Assembly (NCBI RefSeq): GCF_016587375.1
Contig: NZ_BNJG01000001.1
Span: forward strand, 620,001-684,000
Reading direction: 5' to 3'
Origin: Ktedonobacter robiniae
Lineage (GTDB): Bacteria; Chloroflexota; Ktedonobacteria; Ktedonobacterales; Ktedonobacteraceae
Length of the DNA stretch: 64,000 nucleotides
Below are positions 51,717-58,887 of this stretch, in pieces. The translations under genes were made by a program, and so were the position numbers. The stretch's first letter is position 1, and every line of letters starts with the position of its first letter. The notes beneath the pieces were generated by a model that ran no database searches, was not told the DNA's origin, and saw only the letters and a list, made by a program, of their open reading frames with translations.

Positions 51717-52348
51717 TTTCCTGGCTGCGAAGACCGCGCCCCAATTCCACTCAGGAGCGCATCTACAGCCATTTCTGGCTCAAAAACGGTCTGTGTATTA
51801 GGAAAGAGCAGTTCGGTAAAGAGGTTGCCATATGCCAGAGAAATGACAATCTGATAGAGGATAAACGTCGCATCCATATCCTGGCGCAGTTCACCACGCT
51901 CCTGGGCGCGTTCGACAACCTGGCGAAACTGCTGCAAACGCGGAGTCGCCAGTTTGTCATAAAAGGCCTGGTAGATCTCTGGTCTTGACTTGATCTCGGC
52001 AATCAATTTGGTAAGCAACTTGCCCATCAAGGCATTGCGCTTAAAAAGTTCGTGTGCTTCCTTCGCAATATAGAGCAGGTCATCGCGAATATTCCCTGTG
52101 TCGGGCAGAGGATGCTCGCCGCGAAACAGGTCCAGCGCCTCCTTGATCACATCCTCTTTTGAGGACCAGCGACGGTAGATGGTGGTCTTGCCCACTCCGG
52201 CCCGCTCAGCAATCGCCTCGATACTCAAGCCCTGAAGGCCCTCCTCGGCGAATATTTCGAGCGTTGCCTCCAAAATGGCCTGGTGGGACTGGACGCTACG
52301 CGGACGCCCAGCCTTACGCACCGCCAGCCCAGGTTCAGCTTCATTCAT
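51713..52348 (-). CDS. TetR/AcrR family transcriptional regulator
   Basis: 211 residues. The HTH is at about 25-72 (IEAIAERAGVGKTTIYRRW followed by SSKEDV). The C-terminal domain is of the type often found in antibiotic-resistance regulators. It forms an operon with the P450 (ATGA overlap) and probably represses both. A palindrome (GATACG-GTAA-CGTATC) lies 51 bp upstream of its start. Confidence 0.88.
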   Translation of the reverse strand: MNEAEPGLAVRKAGRPRSVQSHQAILEATLEIFAEEGLQGLSIEAIAERAGVGKTTIYRRWSSKEDVIKEALDLFRGEHPLPDTGNIRDDLLYIAKEAHELFKRNALMGKLLTKLIAEIKSRPEIYQAFYDKLATPRLQQFRQVVERAQERGELRQDMDATFILYQIVISLAYGNLFTELLFPNTQTVFEPEMAVDALLSGIGARSSQPGK

Positions 52349-52398
52349 CTACGTCGCTCTCCTCTCTCCCTTTTTTAACGCTTTACAAATTCAAATAC

Positions 52399-52465
52399 GA
52401 TACGGTAACGTATCTATTAAAGGGAGTATACCATTACAAATTACAAAACGCAACGGTAGCGTATC
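52399..52465. promoter_or_regulatory. Candidate TetR operators
   Basis: GATACGGTAACGTATC (52399-52414) is a 6+4+6 palindrome. A related sequence GCAACGGTAGCGTATC lies at 52450-52465, keeping one half site. They sit in the promoter region of the tetR-P450 operon. Confidence 0.5.
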
Positions 52466-52575
52466 ATTATGGCGCGATTCGTTTTTTACGACCTCACAGA
52501 CCCTGCATTTATGATATTGCTGGAAAATTTTATCAGGTTGTTCGAACAAGCCTCCCCGAAAGGCGTCATAAATTC

Positions 52576-52741
52576 GGTAGGGACCCGGTTTACCGCGTCC
52601 AAATGCCATGAATGGCATGTCGGCGCAGCCGAAACCGTTTGTGAGCCGATGTGATGTAATGCGACATCATACAATGCAGCCATATGGGCTGCGCCTGCAG
52701 GCGATCAATCGCCTTCGGACGCGGTAAACCGGGTCCCTACC
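52576..52741. repeat. Structured dispersed repeat R2, copy 2 (inverted)
   Basis: Outer arms 52576-52600 and 52717-52741 are exact 25-bp complements. Inner hairpins TGCCATGAATGGCA (left) and AGGCGATCAATCGCCT (right) are those of copy 1 in opposite order. Arm core GGTTTACC replaces GCTTTAGC with pairing kept. Confidence 0.7.
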
Positions 52742-52840
52742 ATATTGGGAAGCCGCTTCGCGGCGTGGGCAGCCTTCCAAGCGCAGCAAATTGTCCGAAC
52801 ATAATTTACCAGCAAAATTATTGATGGCACGCCGATTCAT

Positions 52841-53680
52841 CTACCTCAGGCCCATCTCGATCAGCAGTTCGAGCATCAGGTCGGGGCGGTTGGTGAAGAG
52901 GCCGTCAGCTCCTAGCTCGATAAGTTGGCGCATCAAGGGCTTGTCATCAATCGTCCAGTAGTAGAGGTCCATGCCCCGGCGGTGCGCGCCCCGGATCAGG
53001 GCTAAGTCTTTCAGATTGACGTTACTATGGGCATCGGGCATAGCCAGCAACGTCGATTGGCGACGATAGAACCAGGGCAGGCGCGCCTTATGGGCGAGGA
53101 CAAAGCTGGCCACCTCAGGCTGGCCCGCGCCGGTCGCCACCTGGCCCCCACTCAGCTTTTGGAAGCGCGTCACGATCTCCTGCTTAAAGGAAGAGACGAT
53201 CACGCGCCTCTCCATGCCATACTTTTGGATCAGCGCCCAGAGCTTCTCCTCAATCTGGGAGGGGCCACCTTTGGGATAGGTATCTTTCACCTCAAAGTGC
53301 AGGTAATACTTCGCGGCATACCTGCTGAAGATCTCCTCCAGAGCCGGAATGTAGACCCCCTGGCCGCGATAGTTATAGCGCCCCTCCAGGTCACGGAAAT
53401 GGTAGCCCGCGTCCAGCTTTTGCAACTCGGCCAGGGTATAGGCGTCCACACGCCCACTCCCATTGGTGGTGCGATCTACGGTTGCATCGTGGATGCCAAC
53501 GATATGCCCATCCTTGGTCATATGGATATCGATATCCAGAAAATCGACGCAGCCAATGGCATCGGCCACATCGAAGGCCGCCAGCGTATTGGTCGGCGCC
53601 AGCAGCTCGCCCCCCTGGTGCGCAAAAATATACGGCTTCTTCAGCTCAGGAAAGAGGTTTGACATATTCTGTATTCCCAT
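52841..53680 (-). CDS. Glycerophosphodiester phosphodiesterase family protein
   Basis: 279 residues from ATG 53680; ATG 53665 is an alternative. The GDPD TIM-barrel is clear: FAHQGGELLAPTNTLAAF (usual HRG is HQG here), FLDIDIHMTKDGHIVGIHDATVDRTT with E/D and H ligands, YLHFEVKD, and the C-terminal GADGLFTNRPD. It hydrolyses glycerophosphodiesters to glycerol 3-phosphate and an alcohol. No signal peptide, so probably cytoplasmic. The Arg-to-Gln change in the HRG motif and Asp for Glu in the VELDV-type motif are departures to note. Confidence 0.85.
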   Translation of the reverse strand: MGIQNMSNLFPELKKPYIFAHQGGELLAPTNTLAAFDVADAIGCVDFLDIDIHMTKDGHIVGIHDATVDRTTNGSGRVDAYTLAELQKLDAGYHFRDLEGRYNYRGQGVYIPALEEIFSRYAAKYYLHFEVKDTYPKGGPSQIEEKLWALIQKYGMERRVIVSSFKQEIVTRFQKLSGGQVATGAGQPEVASFVLAHKARLPWFYRRQSTLLAMPDAHSNVNLKDLALIRGAHRRGMDLYYWTIDDKPLMRQLIELGADGLFTNRPDLMLELLIEMGLR

Positions 53681-53712
53681 AATCTTTTCTTTCGCATACG
53701 TTAATTGATTAA

Positions 53713-53757
53713 ATAATGTGGGCCGGTGGGCAGGCTGCGCCCACCAGTCCACATTAT
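53713..53757. repeat. Imperfect ~19-bp inverted repeat in a divergent intergenic region
   Basis: ATAATGTGG...GGTGGGC pairs with GCCCACC...CCACATTAT, with one G-T wobble and one C-A mismatch. It lies between the starts of the GDPD and DHS-like genes, so it is not a 3' terminator of either. Confidence 0.6.
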
Positions 53758-53857
53758 ATAACCTCTTGCCAGGAGTATTGTTCTGTCATATCCTATAGGG
53801 CATTGGCATCACGCCTCCCAATGTTTTATATTCCCATTCCCGGAAAGGACTTTTTCG

Positions 53858-54991
53858 ATGTCGCATCATGACTCTCACCATACAGAGGAAGAGCAGCACC
53901 AGCAGCACCAGCCGACACAACAGGAGTATTTAAGCGGGCAGCGCATCCTGCCCAACCGCGTCCGGCCCAATATGACGATCACCGAGTTGATGGACGAGCA
54001 GTTCCAGGCCTATAACTCCGCGCGCCTGCATGAGGCGTCGCGTCTCTTCGTGGAGAAGATGCTCAATCCCGAGCAGAATACGACCGTGGGCCTGACCATG
54101 GCGGGCGCGCTAACACCTGCTGGTCTGGGTGGCTGCCTGATTACACTGATGGAGTGTGGCTTCATCGACTTTATCGTGAGCACGGGCGCCAACCTCTACC
54201 ATGATATGCACCACGCCCTGGCCCTCTCGCTGCATCGCGGCGACTTCCGTCTCGACGATACCAAGCTCCAGGAAGAGCATGTCGTGCGTATTTACGATAT
54301 TCTCTTTGAGGATCGTGTGCTGCTGGATACCGACGCCTTTGTGCGCGAGGCCCTCAATAGCCTGCCCAATCGCCCCATCGCGACCTCTGAGCTGCACCAC
54401 CACCTGGGCACTCAACTCCTTAAAGCAGGCGTCAACCCGGAGTACTCGGTGCTGGCCCAGGCCGCGGCCTGGAATGTGCCGATTTACACCTCTTCGCCTG
54501 GCGACTCCTCGATAGGTATGAACGTGGCGCGTAACGCCCTGGAGGGCAGCAAGCTCACCCTCGATCCCCTGGCCGATGTCAACGAGACGACCGCCATCGT
54601 GCACCATGCCGACCAGAACGGCGTCATCATCCTGGGTGGCGGTAGCCCCAAGAACTTCTACCTGCAAACCCAGCCTCAGCTCTGGGAGGTCCTGGGCATC
54701 CAGAAGGGTGGTCACGACTACTTTATTCAGATTACCGCCGACGCGCCACACTGGGGCGGTCTCTCGGGCGCGACCCCCTCTGAGGCTGTCTCCTGGGGTA
54801 AGATTAAGCCTGATCAACTCAATGATACCGCTGTGGTGTATGGCGATTCTACCATCGCACTCCCCCTGCTCACCGCCTATGCCGTCAGCAAGGCCCAGCC
54901 GCGCCCGCGCAAGGAGCTGTACGCAAAACGCGAAGCACTGCTAACAGAACTCAAAGATGCGTTTGAGGCCCATAAGCAGTTTCGACCGTAG
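53858..54991 (+). CDS. Deoxyhypusine-synthase-like protein
   Basis: 377 residues; ATG 53858 lies downstream of GGAAAGGA. After a His/Gln-rich N-terminus (about 1-27) the deoxyhypusine-synthase fold is recognisable: LTMAGALTPAGLGGCLITLME, DFIVSTGANLYHDMHH, TSSPGDSSIGMN and GVIILGGGSPKNFYLQ. K265 is at the position of the catalytic lysine. Bacteria lack eIF5A, so the bacterial homologues are thought to transfer the aminobutyl group of spermidine to another amine (for example homospermidine formation). Its place just upstream of speD and speB supports a polyamine role. Confidence 0.85.
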   Translation: MSHHDSHHTEEEQHQQHQPTQQEYLSGQRILPNRVRPNMTITELMDEQFQAYNSARLHEASRLFVEKMLNPEQNTTVGLTMAGALTPAGLGGCLITLMECGFIDFIVSTGANLYHDMHHALALSLHRGDFRLDDTKLQEEHVVRIYDILFEDRVLLDTDAFVREALNSLPNRPIATSELHHHLGTQLLKAGVNPEYSVLAQAAAWNVPIYTSSPGDSSIGMNVARNALEGSKLTLDPLADVNETTAIVHHADQNGVIILGGGSPKNFYLQTQPQLWEVLGIQKGGHDYFIQITADAPHWGGLSGATPSEAVSWGKIKPDQLNDTAVVYGDSTIALPLLTAYAVSKAQPRPRKELYAKREALLTELKDAFEAHKQFRP

Positions 54992-55088
54992 AATAGACTC
55001 GATCTAATCACAAGTCTGGTTTCTCATTAGATGGAGACCCACCTGGCAATTAGGTAGACAAGGAAGCAAACAGCCAGGTGGGTCTCTA

Positions 55089-55154
55089 CTGGTGTTTAGG
55101 TGGAGTGCGACTGGTGTTTAGATGGACCTTTGCTGGTGTTTAGGTGGAAGAAAG
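55089..55154. repeat. Three tandem 22-bp repeats (CTGGTGTTTAGRTGGA plus 6 variable bases)
   Basis: Units at 55089-55110, 55111-55132 and 55133-55154 keep 16 bases and vary in the last 6. Degenerate forms flank them at 55016-55035 and 55155-55170. They lie directly upstream of the speD promoter. Confidence 0.7.
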
Positions 55155-55187
55155 CTTGTTATTAGATACAATTTCGTCCTATTTTCT

Positions 55188-55217
55188 TTGCATTTTCTTG
55201 ACAACCTAATATATAAT
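55188..55217 (+). promoter_or_regulatory. Candidate speD promoter TTGCAT-N18-TATAAT
   Basis: A perfect TATAAT at 55212-55217 is preceded at 18 bp by TTGCAT. A TTGACA at 55198-55203 is too close (8 bp) to be its -35. A leader of about 105 nt would follow, containing a stem CGTGGC/GCCACG with inner TCC/GGA. Confidence 0.5.
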
Positions 55218-55328
55218 ATCACTCGTGCGTAAAATTTGAAGAAGCGATGCGCACCCGAAGTCTCGGCAATCGTGGCTCCTTATAATTCGGAGGGACACGC
55301 CACGCTTTTAACCCGGAGGAAGTAAACG

Positions 55329-55769
55329 ATGCTTGTACATTTGATGTTGGAACTCTACAACTGCGCCCCCGAAACCCTCAATAGCGAGCCCCTGCTGCGT
55401 CGCGTTCTCGATCAGTATCCTGATCGCGTAGGCATGGAAAAAGTCAGCCCAGTTCACCTGTATGATATTGAAACATCTAACCCACTAGATGCTGGTATGT
55501 CTGGTTTCGTGGTCATCGCTCAGAGCCACATCAGCCTGCATGCCTGGCCCGAGTATGGCGAAGTAGACATCGACATCTGCTCCTGCAAAGAGTTCAGCCA
55601 GGAAGATGCCATCGCCTTCGCCAAAGAAGTTTTCAAAACCAACGACGTTGAGTCCCATTTCATCGTGCGCGCAACCCGTTCCCTACGCCCCGACGAGCCA
55701 GATCCAAAGCGCCTTGAGGCCGCCATGGAAGCTCGCCGCGCCAAGAAGGCCGCCGCGGAGGTGCGCTAA
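55329..55769 (+). CDS. speD: S-adenosylmethionine decarboxylase proenzyme (prokaryotic class)
   Basis: 146 residues; ATG 55329 follows CGGAGGAAG. The family self-cleaves to make a pyruvoyl enzyme that decarboxylates SAM to supply aminopropyl groups. The processing serine is S66 in AQSHISLHAWPEYG, with H71 and C86 at the expected +5 and +20 positions. The residue before the serine is Q65 where the family normally has Glu, the cleavage-site residue. Next to the DHS-like gene and speB, it belongs to a polyamine locus. No spermidine synthase gene is in the window. Confidence 0.9.
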   Translation: MLVHLMLELYNCAPETLNSEPLLRRVLDQYPDRVGMEKVSPVHLYDIETSNPLDAGMSGFVVIAQSHISLHAWPEYGEVDIDICSCKEFSQEDAIAFAKEVFKTNDVESHFIVRATRSLRPDEPDPKRLEAAMEARRAKKAAAEVR

Positions 55770-55834
55770 AGGCAACAAGCGCAAGGCGAAGAGTATCCCT
55801 TCGGGTTTCCTCTGCCGCCTCAAATTCTACTGAG

Positions 55835-55887
55835 AATAGAGAGTAAGGTGCAGTTACATCGTAGTTACAGCGTTCTTACTCTCTATT
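55835..55887 (+). terminator. speD terminator
   Basis: AATAGAGAGTAAG (55835-55847) pairs with CTTACTCTCTATT (55875-55887), followed by TTATTTAT. Confidence 0.7.
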
Positions 55888-56074
55888 TTATTTATCGAAT
55901 TTCTCTCCAAAGGTCTTCTATAGTATTCATTACCTCCTCTACATGCCACTCCCCCTTGACAACCAGCGCCCGTCTGCTACCATATGCACGTAATAGAGAA
56001 CGCTGCGCTCATTTTTATTGCCTGTGGTGAGCCTCAAAGGTCACCGTTTTCTCTACATGAAGCATAATTACATC

Positions 56075-56345
56075 AGAGCTACGGCTCTCCTCGCCACCTG
56101 GCGGTGGCTCACAGGGGTTAGGGGATGTTGTGGGTGCGGCGAATGCCACTCTCACAACATCCCCTAACCCCTGCGAAGCGCCGTAGGCGCAGAGAAAGGT
56201 CCTCACCAGGCTCGACTGCTCTGTCAACATTGATTGGAAAGGCGGGGAGTGCAGAGGGGCGTCAGCCCCTCTGCGTCTAAATCCCCTCCCGCCGTAGGCG
56301 GCTTAAAACCTTTCCAATGAAGATTGACAGAGTACTACCTGGTGA
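56075..56345. ncRNA. Dense structured region upstream of speB (candidate structured RNA or leader)
   Basis: Successive stems: AGAGC/GCTCT (56075-56088), GCCACC/GGTGGC (56093-56108), a 21-bp stem (56112-56132 with 56153-56173), and GCGCC/GGCGC (56178-56190). A nested structure follows at 56203-56345, where TCACCAGG, CTCTGTCAA and TTGGAAAGG pair in order with CCTTTCCAA, TTGACAGAG and CCTGGTGA around a GCAGAGGGGC/GCCCCTCTGC hairpin. It ends 31 bp before the speB start. Expression is not shown. Confidence 0.4.
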
Positions 56346-56376
56346 ATTACAGAAAAAAATAAAAGGATAGAGATAC

Positions 56377-57246
56377 ATGGAATATTCTTCCATTAGCCAG
56401 TTTGGTGCCCCTGATGCCCCCCACTGCAATCCAGAGACGGCGCAGGTCACTATTATTCCCGCGCCGCTAGAATATAGTGTCTGTTATATGAAAGGGACCG
56501 AGCATGGTCCCCAGGCCATTCTCGATGCCTCCAGCCAGATGGAGCTGTACGACGAAGAGCTCGACTGCTGCCCCATCGAGATCGGCGTCTATACCCGCCC
56601 CGTCCTCGACTATAGGGGCATGGACCACGCCGAGGCCCTCAAGGCAACCGGGCAGGCCGTCCGTGAGACCCTGGAGAAGGGCCAGCTCCCCCTCATCCTG
56701 GGTGGCGAGCACTCGCTCTCCGCACCCTGCATCACAGCCGTTCAGGAGAAGTATCCCGACCTGACGGTGGTACATATCGACGCCCACGGTGACTTGCGCG
56801 ACGAGTACGAGGGCACCCCACTCTCACACGCCAGCATCGAGCGCCGCGTGGTGGATATGGGCATCCCCCTGCTGGAGATCGGCATTCGCAGCTTCAGTCC
56901 GGAGGAGGCCGAGTTCCTCAAGTCCGGCCCTAACGTCGCTGTGGTCTGGGCCTACCAGATCGCCAGGGGCATCGCACAGATTCCCTGGGAGCGCCTGGGC
57001 AAGCATGTCTATCTGACCATCGACCTCGACGCCATCGATCCCAGCGAGATGCCCGCTGTTGGCACGCCCGAGCCGGGTGGCCTCTCCTGGTACCAGGTCC
57101 TCGACCTCGTGCGCGAGATCTGCCAGCGCAGCACGGTCGTCGGCATGGACGTCGTCGAACTCTGCCCCATGGATGGGCAGACCCGCGCCGACTTCCTGGC
57201 CGCCAAGCTCGTCTACAAAATGATCGGCTACCGCTTCAACCAATAA
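56377..57246 (+). CDS. speB: Agmatinase (ureohydrolase family)
   Basis: 289 residues. The two-manganese site of ureohydrolases is complete: GGEHS, DAHGDLRDEYEG followed by SHAS, and TIDLDAIDPSEMPAVGTPEPGG. The proportions fit agmatinase better than arginase. It converts agmatine to putrescine and urea in the cytoplasm, feeding the aminopropylation that uses SpeD's product. ATG 56377 follows AAAAGGATAG. It may have its own regulated leader given the structured region upstream. Confidence 0.88.
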   Translation: MEYSSISQFGAPDAPHCNPETAQVTIIPAPLEYSVCYMKGTEHGPQAILDASSQMELYDEELDCCPIEIGVYTRPVLDYRGMDHAEALKATGQAVRETLEKGQLPLILGGEHSLSAPCITAVQEKYPDLTVVHIDAHGDLRDEYEGTPLSHASIERRVVDMGIPLLEIGIRSFSPEEAEFLKSGPNVAVVWAYQIARGIAQIPWERLGKHVYLTIDLDAIDPSEMPAVGTPEPGGLSWYQVLDLVREICQRSTVVGMDVVELCPMDGQTRADFLAAKLVYKMIGYRFNQ

Positions 57247-57253
57247 TCCTGTA

Positions 57254-57312
57254 TAGAATGGGAATGCGAATGGACAGGTCCGCTGGCCCTGTCCATTCGC
57301 ATTCCCATTCTA
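57254..57312. terminator. 25-bp perfect inverted repeat after speB
   Basis: Arms 57254-57278 and 57288-57312 are exact complements, starting 8 bp after the stop codon. Confidence 0.77.
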
Positions 57313-57386
57313 CTAGTGACAAGCTTCCAGGCGTTCGGCTACAATACAAAGAGCATGTTGAAATTATTTTATGGAGATTGCACCCT

Positions 57387-58364
57387 ATGCGTCAGCTTGC
57401 CCGCAAGGTCACATCCACGCTGCCCAAATCACGCCATCGTTGCTCTCTCATCACGCTGAGCAGCCTCTGCCTCCTGCTCCTCGCACTCGGCCTGGTGGCC
57501 TGCGATTCAGGGACCGCGAAGCAGAAACAGATCAAGACAATTCAGCAGGCGAAGGCAAATAAACAGGTCACCTATAGCGCCGATCCCCAGGACGTGGTTA
57601 TCCGCACGCTCTATGGCGGAGGACTCAAAGGCTCGCTCTCGCTCAGTCCGGTGCTCAGCATCTATGGCGATGGCACCTACATCCTGGGAACTGAGCGCAC
57701 AGGCAAGCTCGCCTCCGACGCCCTGCAACAGCTCCTCGACGCACTCGTCAACACCTACGATCTCCCCGATTTCAGCCAGAAGCAGTTTATCGACATTCAG
57801 GACCTCAACGCCACCTACCTGCAACTCGCGCTCAACAACCAGCAGACAGAGTTTGCATATGGGAGCTTTGGCCACTACCAAACCAAAGCCCAGGAGCTTG
57901 ACGAGTATACCCGCCTGGGCAAAGCCCTGACCGCCATCAATAACACCGTCAACGCGACGAGCAGCCAGTCCTACAAGGCCTCGACCTACGCCCTCCTGGC
58001 GCGCAGGACCTTCAGCGCCGATCCCCAGCGCGACTACCCCTTCTGGCCCCTAAGCGACTACACGCTGGAGCAGGCCGCCACCTATGAGTGTGGTAGCATT
58101 CCTCCCAATGAGAACACACCCAACCTGGAGACCCCTTGCCTCAAGTTCACCATCCCCAGCCACGCCCTCCTGCTCAACCACGGACAATACCAGAGTCTCA
58201 AAGCCAGCCTGAACGGCAATAGCGGTACCATGAGCGAGGCTGGACTCTACTACACCCTCGCCCTGCGCCCCCTGCTCCCCGACGAGGCACAGACAAAAGC
58301 GCTCGCCATGTTCGGCAGCCAACAAACCCAATTCACGCCCGTCCCCCTGGCCTCTACCCCCTAG
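57387..58364 (+). CDS. Lipoprotein of unknown function
   Basis: 325 residues from ATG 57387 with TGGAG upstream; in-frame sequence further upstream falls in the palindrome. A basic N-terminus and hydrophobic stretch end in the lipobox LVAC (GLVACDSGT). The mature part has no family I recognise; it reads as a globular alpha/beta domain (DVVIRTLYGGGLKGSLSLS, IYGDGTYILGTERTGKL) with two cysteines near residues 236 and 251. A single arm of repeat R1 follows the stop codon. Confidence 0.72.
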   Translation: MRQLARKVTSTLPKSRHRCSLITLSSLCLLLLALGLVACDSGTAKQKQIKTIQQAKANKQVTYSADPQDVVIRTLYGGGLKGSLSLSPVLSIYGDGTYILGTERTGKLASDALQQLLDALVNTYDLPDFSQKQFIDIQDLNATYLQLALNNQQTEFAYGSFGHYQTKAQELDEYTRLGKALTAINNTVNATSSQSYKASTYALLARRTFSADPQRDYPFWPLSDYTLEQAATYECGSIPPNENTPNLETPCLKFTIPSHALLLNHGQYQSLKASLNGNSGTMSEAGLYYTLALRPLLPDEAQTKALAMFGSQQTQFTPVPLASTP

Positions 58365-58367
58365 CCC

Positions 58368-58388
58368 GCTACTGGCGTACGCGGCTAC
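58368..58388. repeat. Single arm of dispersed repeat R1
   Basis: GCTACTGGCGTACGCGGCTAC, identical to the right arm at 1073-1093, starting 4 bp after the lipoprotein stop codon. No partner arm is nearby. Confidence 0.6.
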
Positions 58389-58416
58389 TTGGGGGTGGCG
58401 CCTATAATAATTTCCT

Positions 58417-58863
58417 CTACTTCATCGCTTGTTCCAGCGCCGCCAGTTGCTTCTGCTCTCTGGCGGTGAGGCGATTGGCAAAAATGGTAAAGGTAAAAGA
58501 GCCTGTTGCAACCAAAACAGTGTTAATAAGCATTAGCGTCTGAACATGCTTGCCAATAAAGGTGCTGACTGGATCGGCAGACCAGCTCCAAATATAAGCC
58601 AGCTTCAGTAAACAGACAATCAACATCACAACGAAAGGAATGAGCATAAAATATGAAGAGAAACGCCTGGTTGTGTCCTTAGTTTGTGCCTTTGGCATCC
58701 TCGTGATCTGGTACCCTAGCAAAGGAGGCAGAAGCAGCCAGAAACAGGCACACAGCACGATCCAGAACACCTCCGCCGGGGAGCCAACAACTATCATGGA
58801 GAATATAACTAAAACGTCCAGCAGAATACCAGCTAGCACGTTAATAACAACCGCCAACTGCAT
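58417..58863 (-). CDS. Small membrane protein, four TM segments
   Basis: 148 residues from ATG 58863 (RBS AGGCGAAAG); a TTG directly after the upstream stop (58887) is another possible start. Four hydrophobic helices (VVINVLAGILLDVLVIFSMI, FWIVLCACFWLLLPPLLG, FMLIPFVVMLIVCLLKLAY, LMLINTVLVATGSFTFTIF) and a charged C-terminal tail. Family unknown. It is co-transcribed with the gene just upstream. Confidence 0.65.
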   Translation of the reverse strand: MQLAVVINVLAGILLDVLVIFSMIVVGSPAEVFWIVLCACFWLLLPPLLGYQITRMPKAQTKDTTRRFSSYFMLIPFVVMLIVCLLKLAYIWSWSADPVSTFIGKHVQTLMLINTVLVATGSFTFTIFANRLTAREQKQLAALEQAMK

Positions 58864-58887
58864 CTTTCGCCTGATTGTTTGGCGCAA

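Larger units (their letters stand above)
52349..52840. other. 492-bp intergenic region
   Basis: No gene. It contains the candidate TetR operator (52399-52465) and repeat R2 copy 2 (52576-52741). Confidence 0.5.
54992..55328. other. 337-bp intergenic region before speD
   Basis: It contains a 14-bp stem (55034-55047 with 55073-55086), a 22-bp tandem repeat array, a promoter and a leader hairpin; see separate entries. No gene seen. Confidence 0.5.
55770..56376. other. 607-bp intergenic region between speD and speB
   Basis: No gene. It holds the speD terminator and a dense set of stem-loops (56075-56345), listed separately. Confidence 0.5.

Noticed and set aside
55016..55170. CRISPR array
   Set aside because: The repeat unit is 22 bp with only 6 variable bases as spacers, and there are no cas genes. 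It is a tandem repeat array instead.
55198..55217. TTGACA paired with TATAAT as the speD promoter
   Set aside because: The spacer is only 8 bp; the -35 is more likely TTGCAT 18 bp upstream of the -10.
56203..56345. Known riboswitch or tRNA-like structure
   Set aside because: I could not match the stems to any class I know (SAM, guanidine, T-box), so it is reported as unknown structure.
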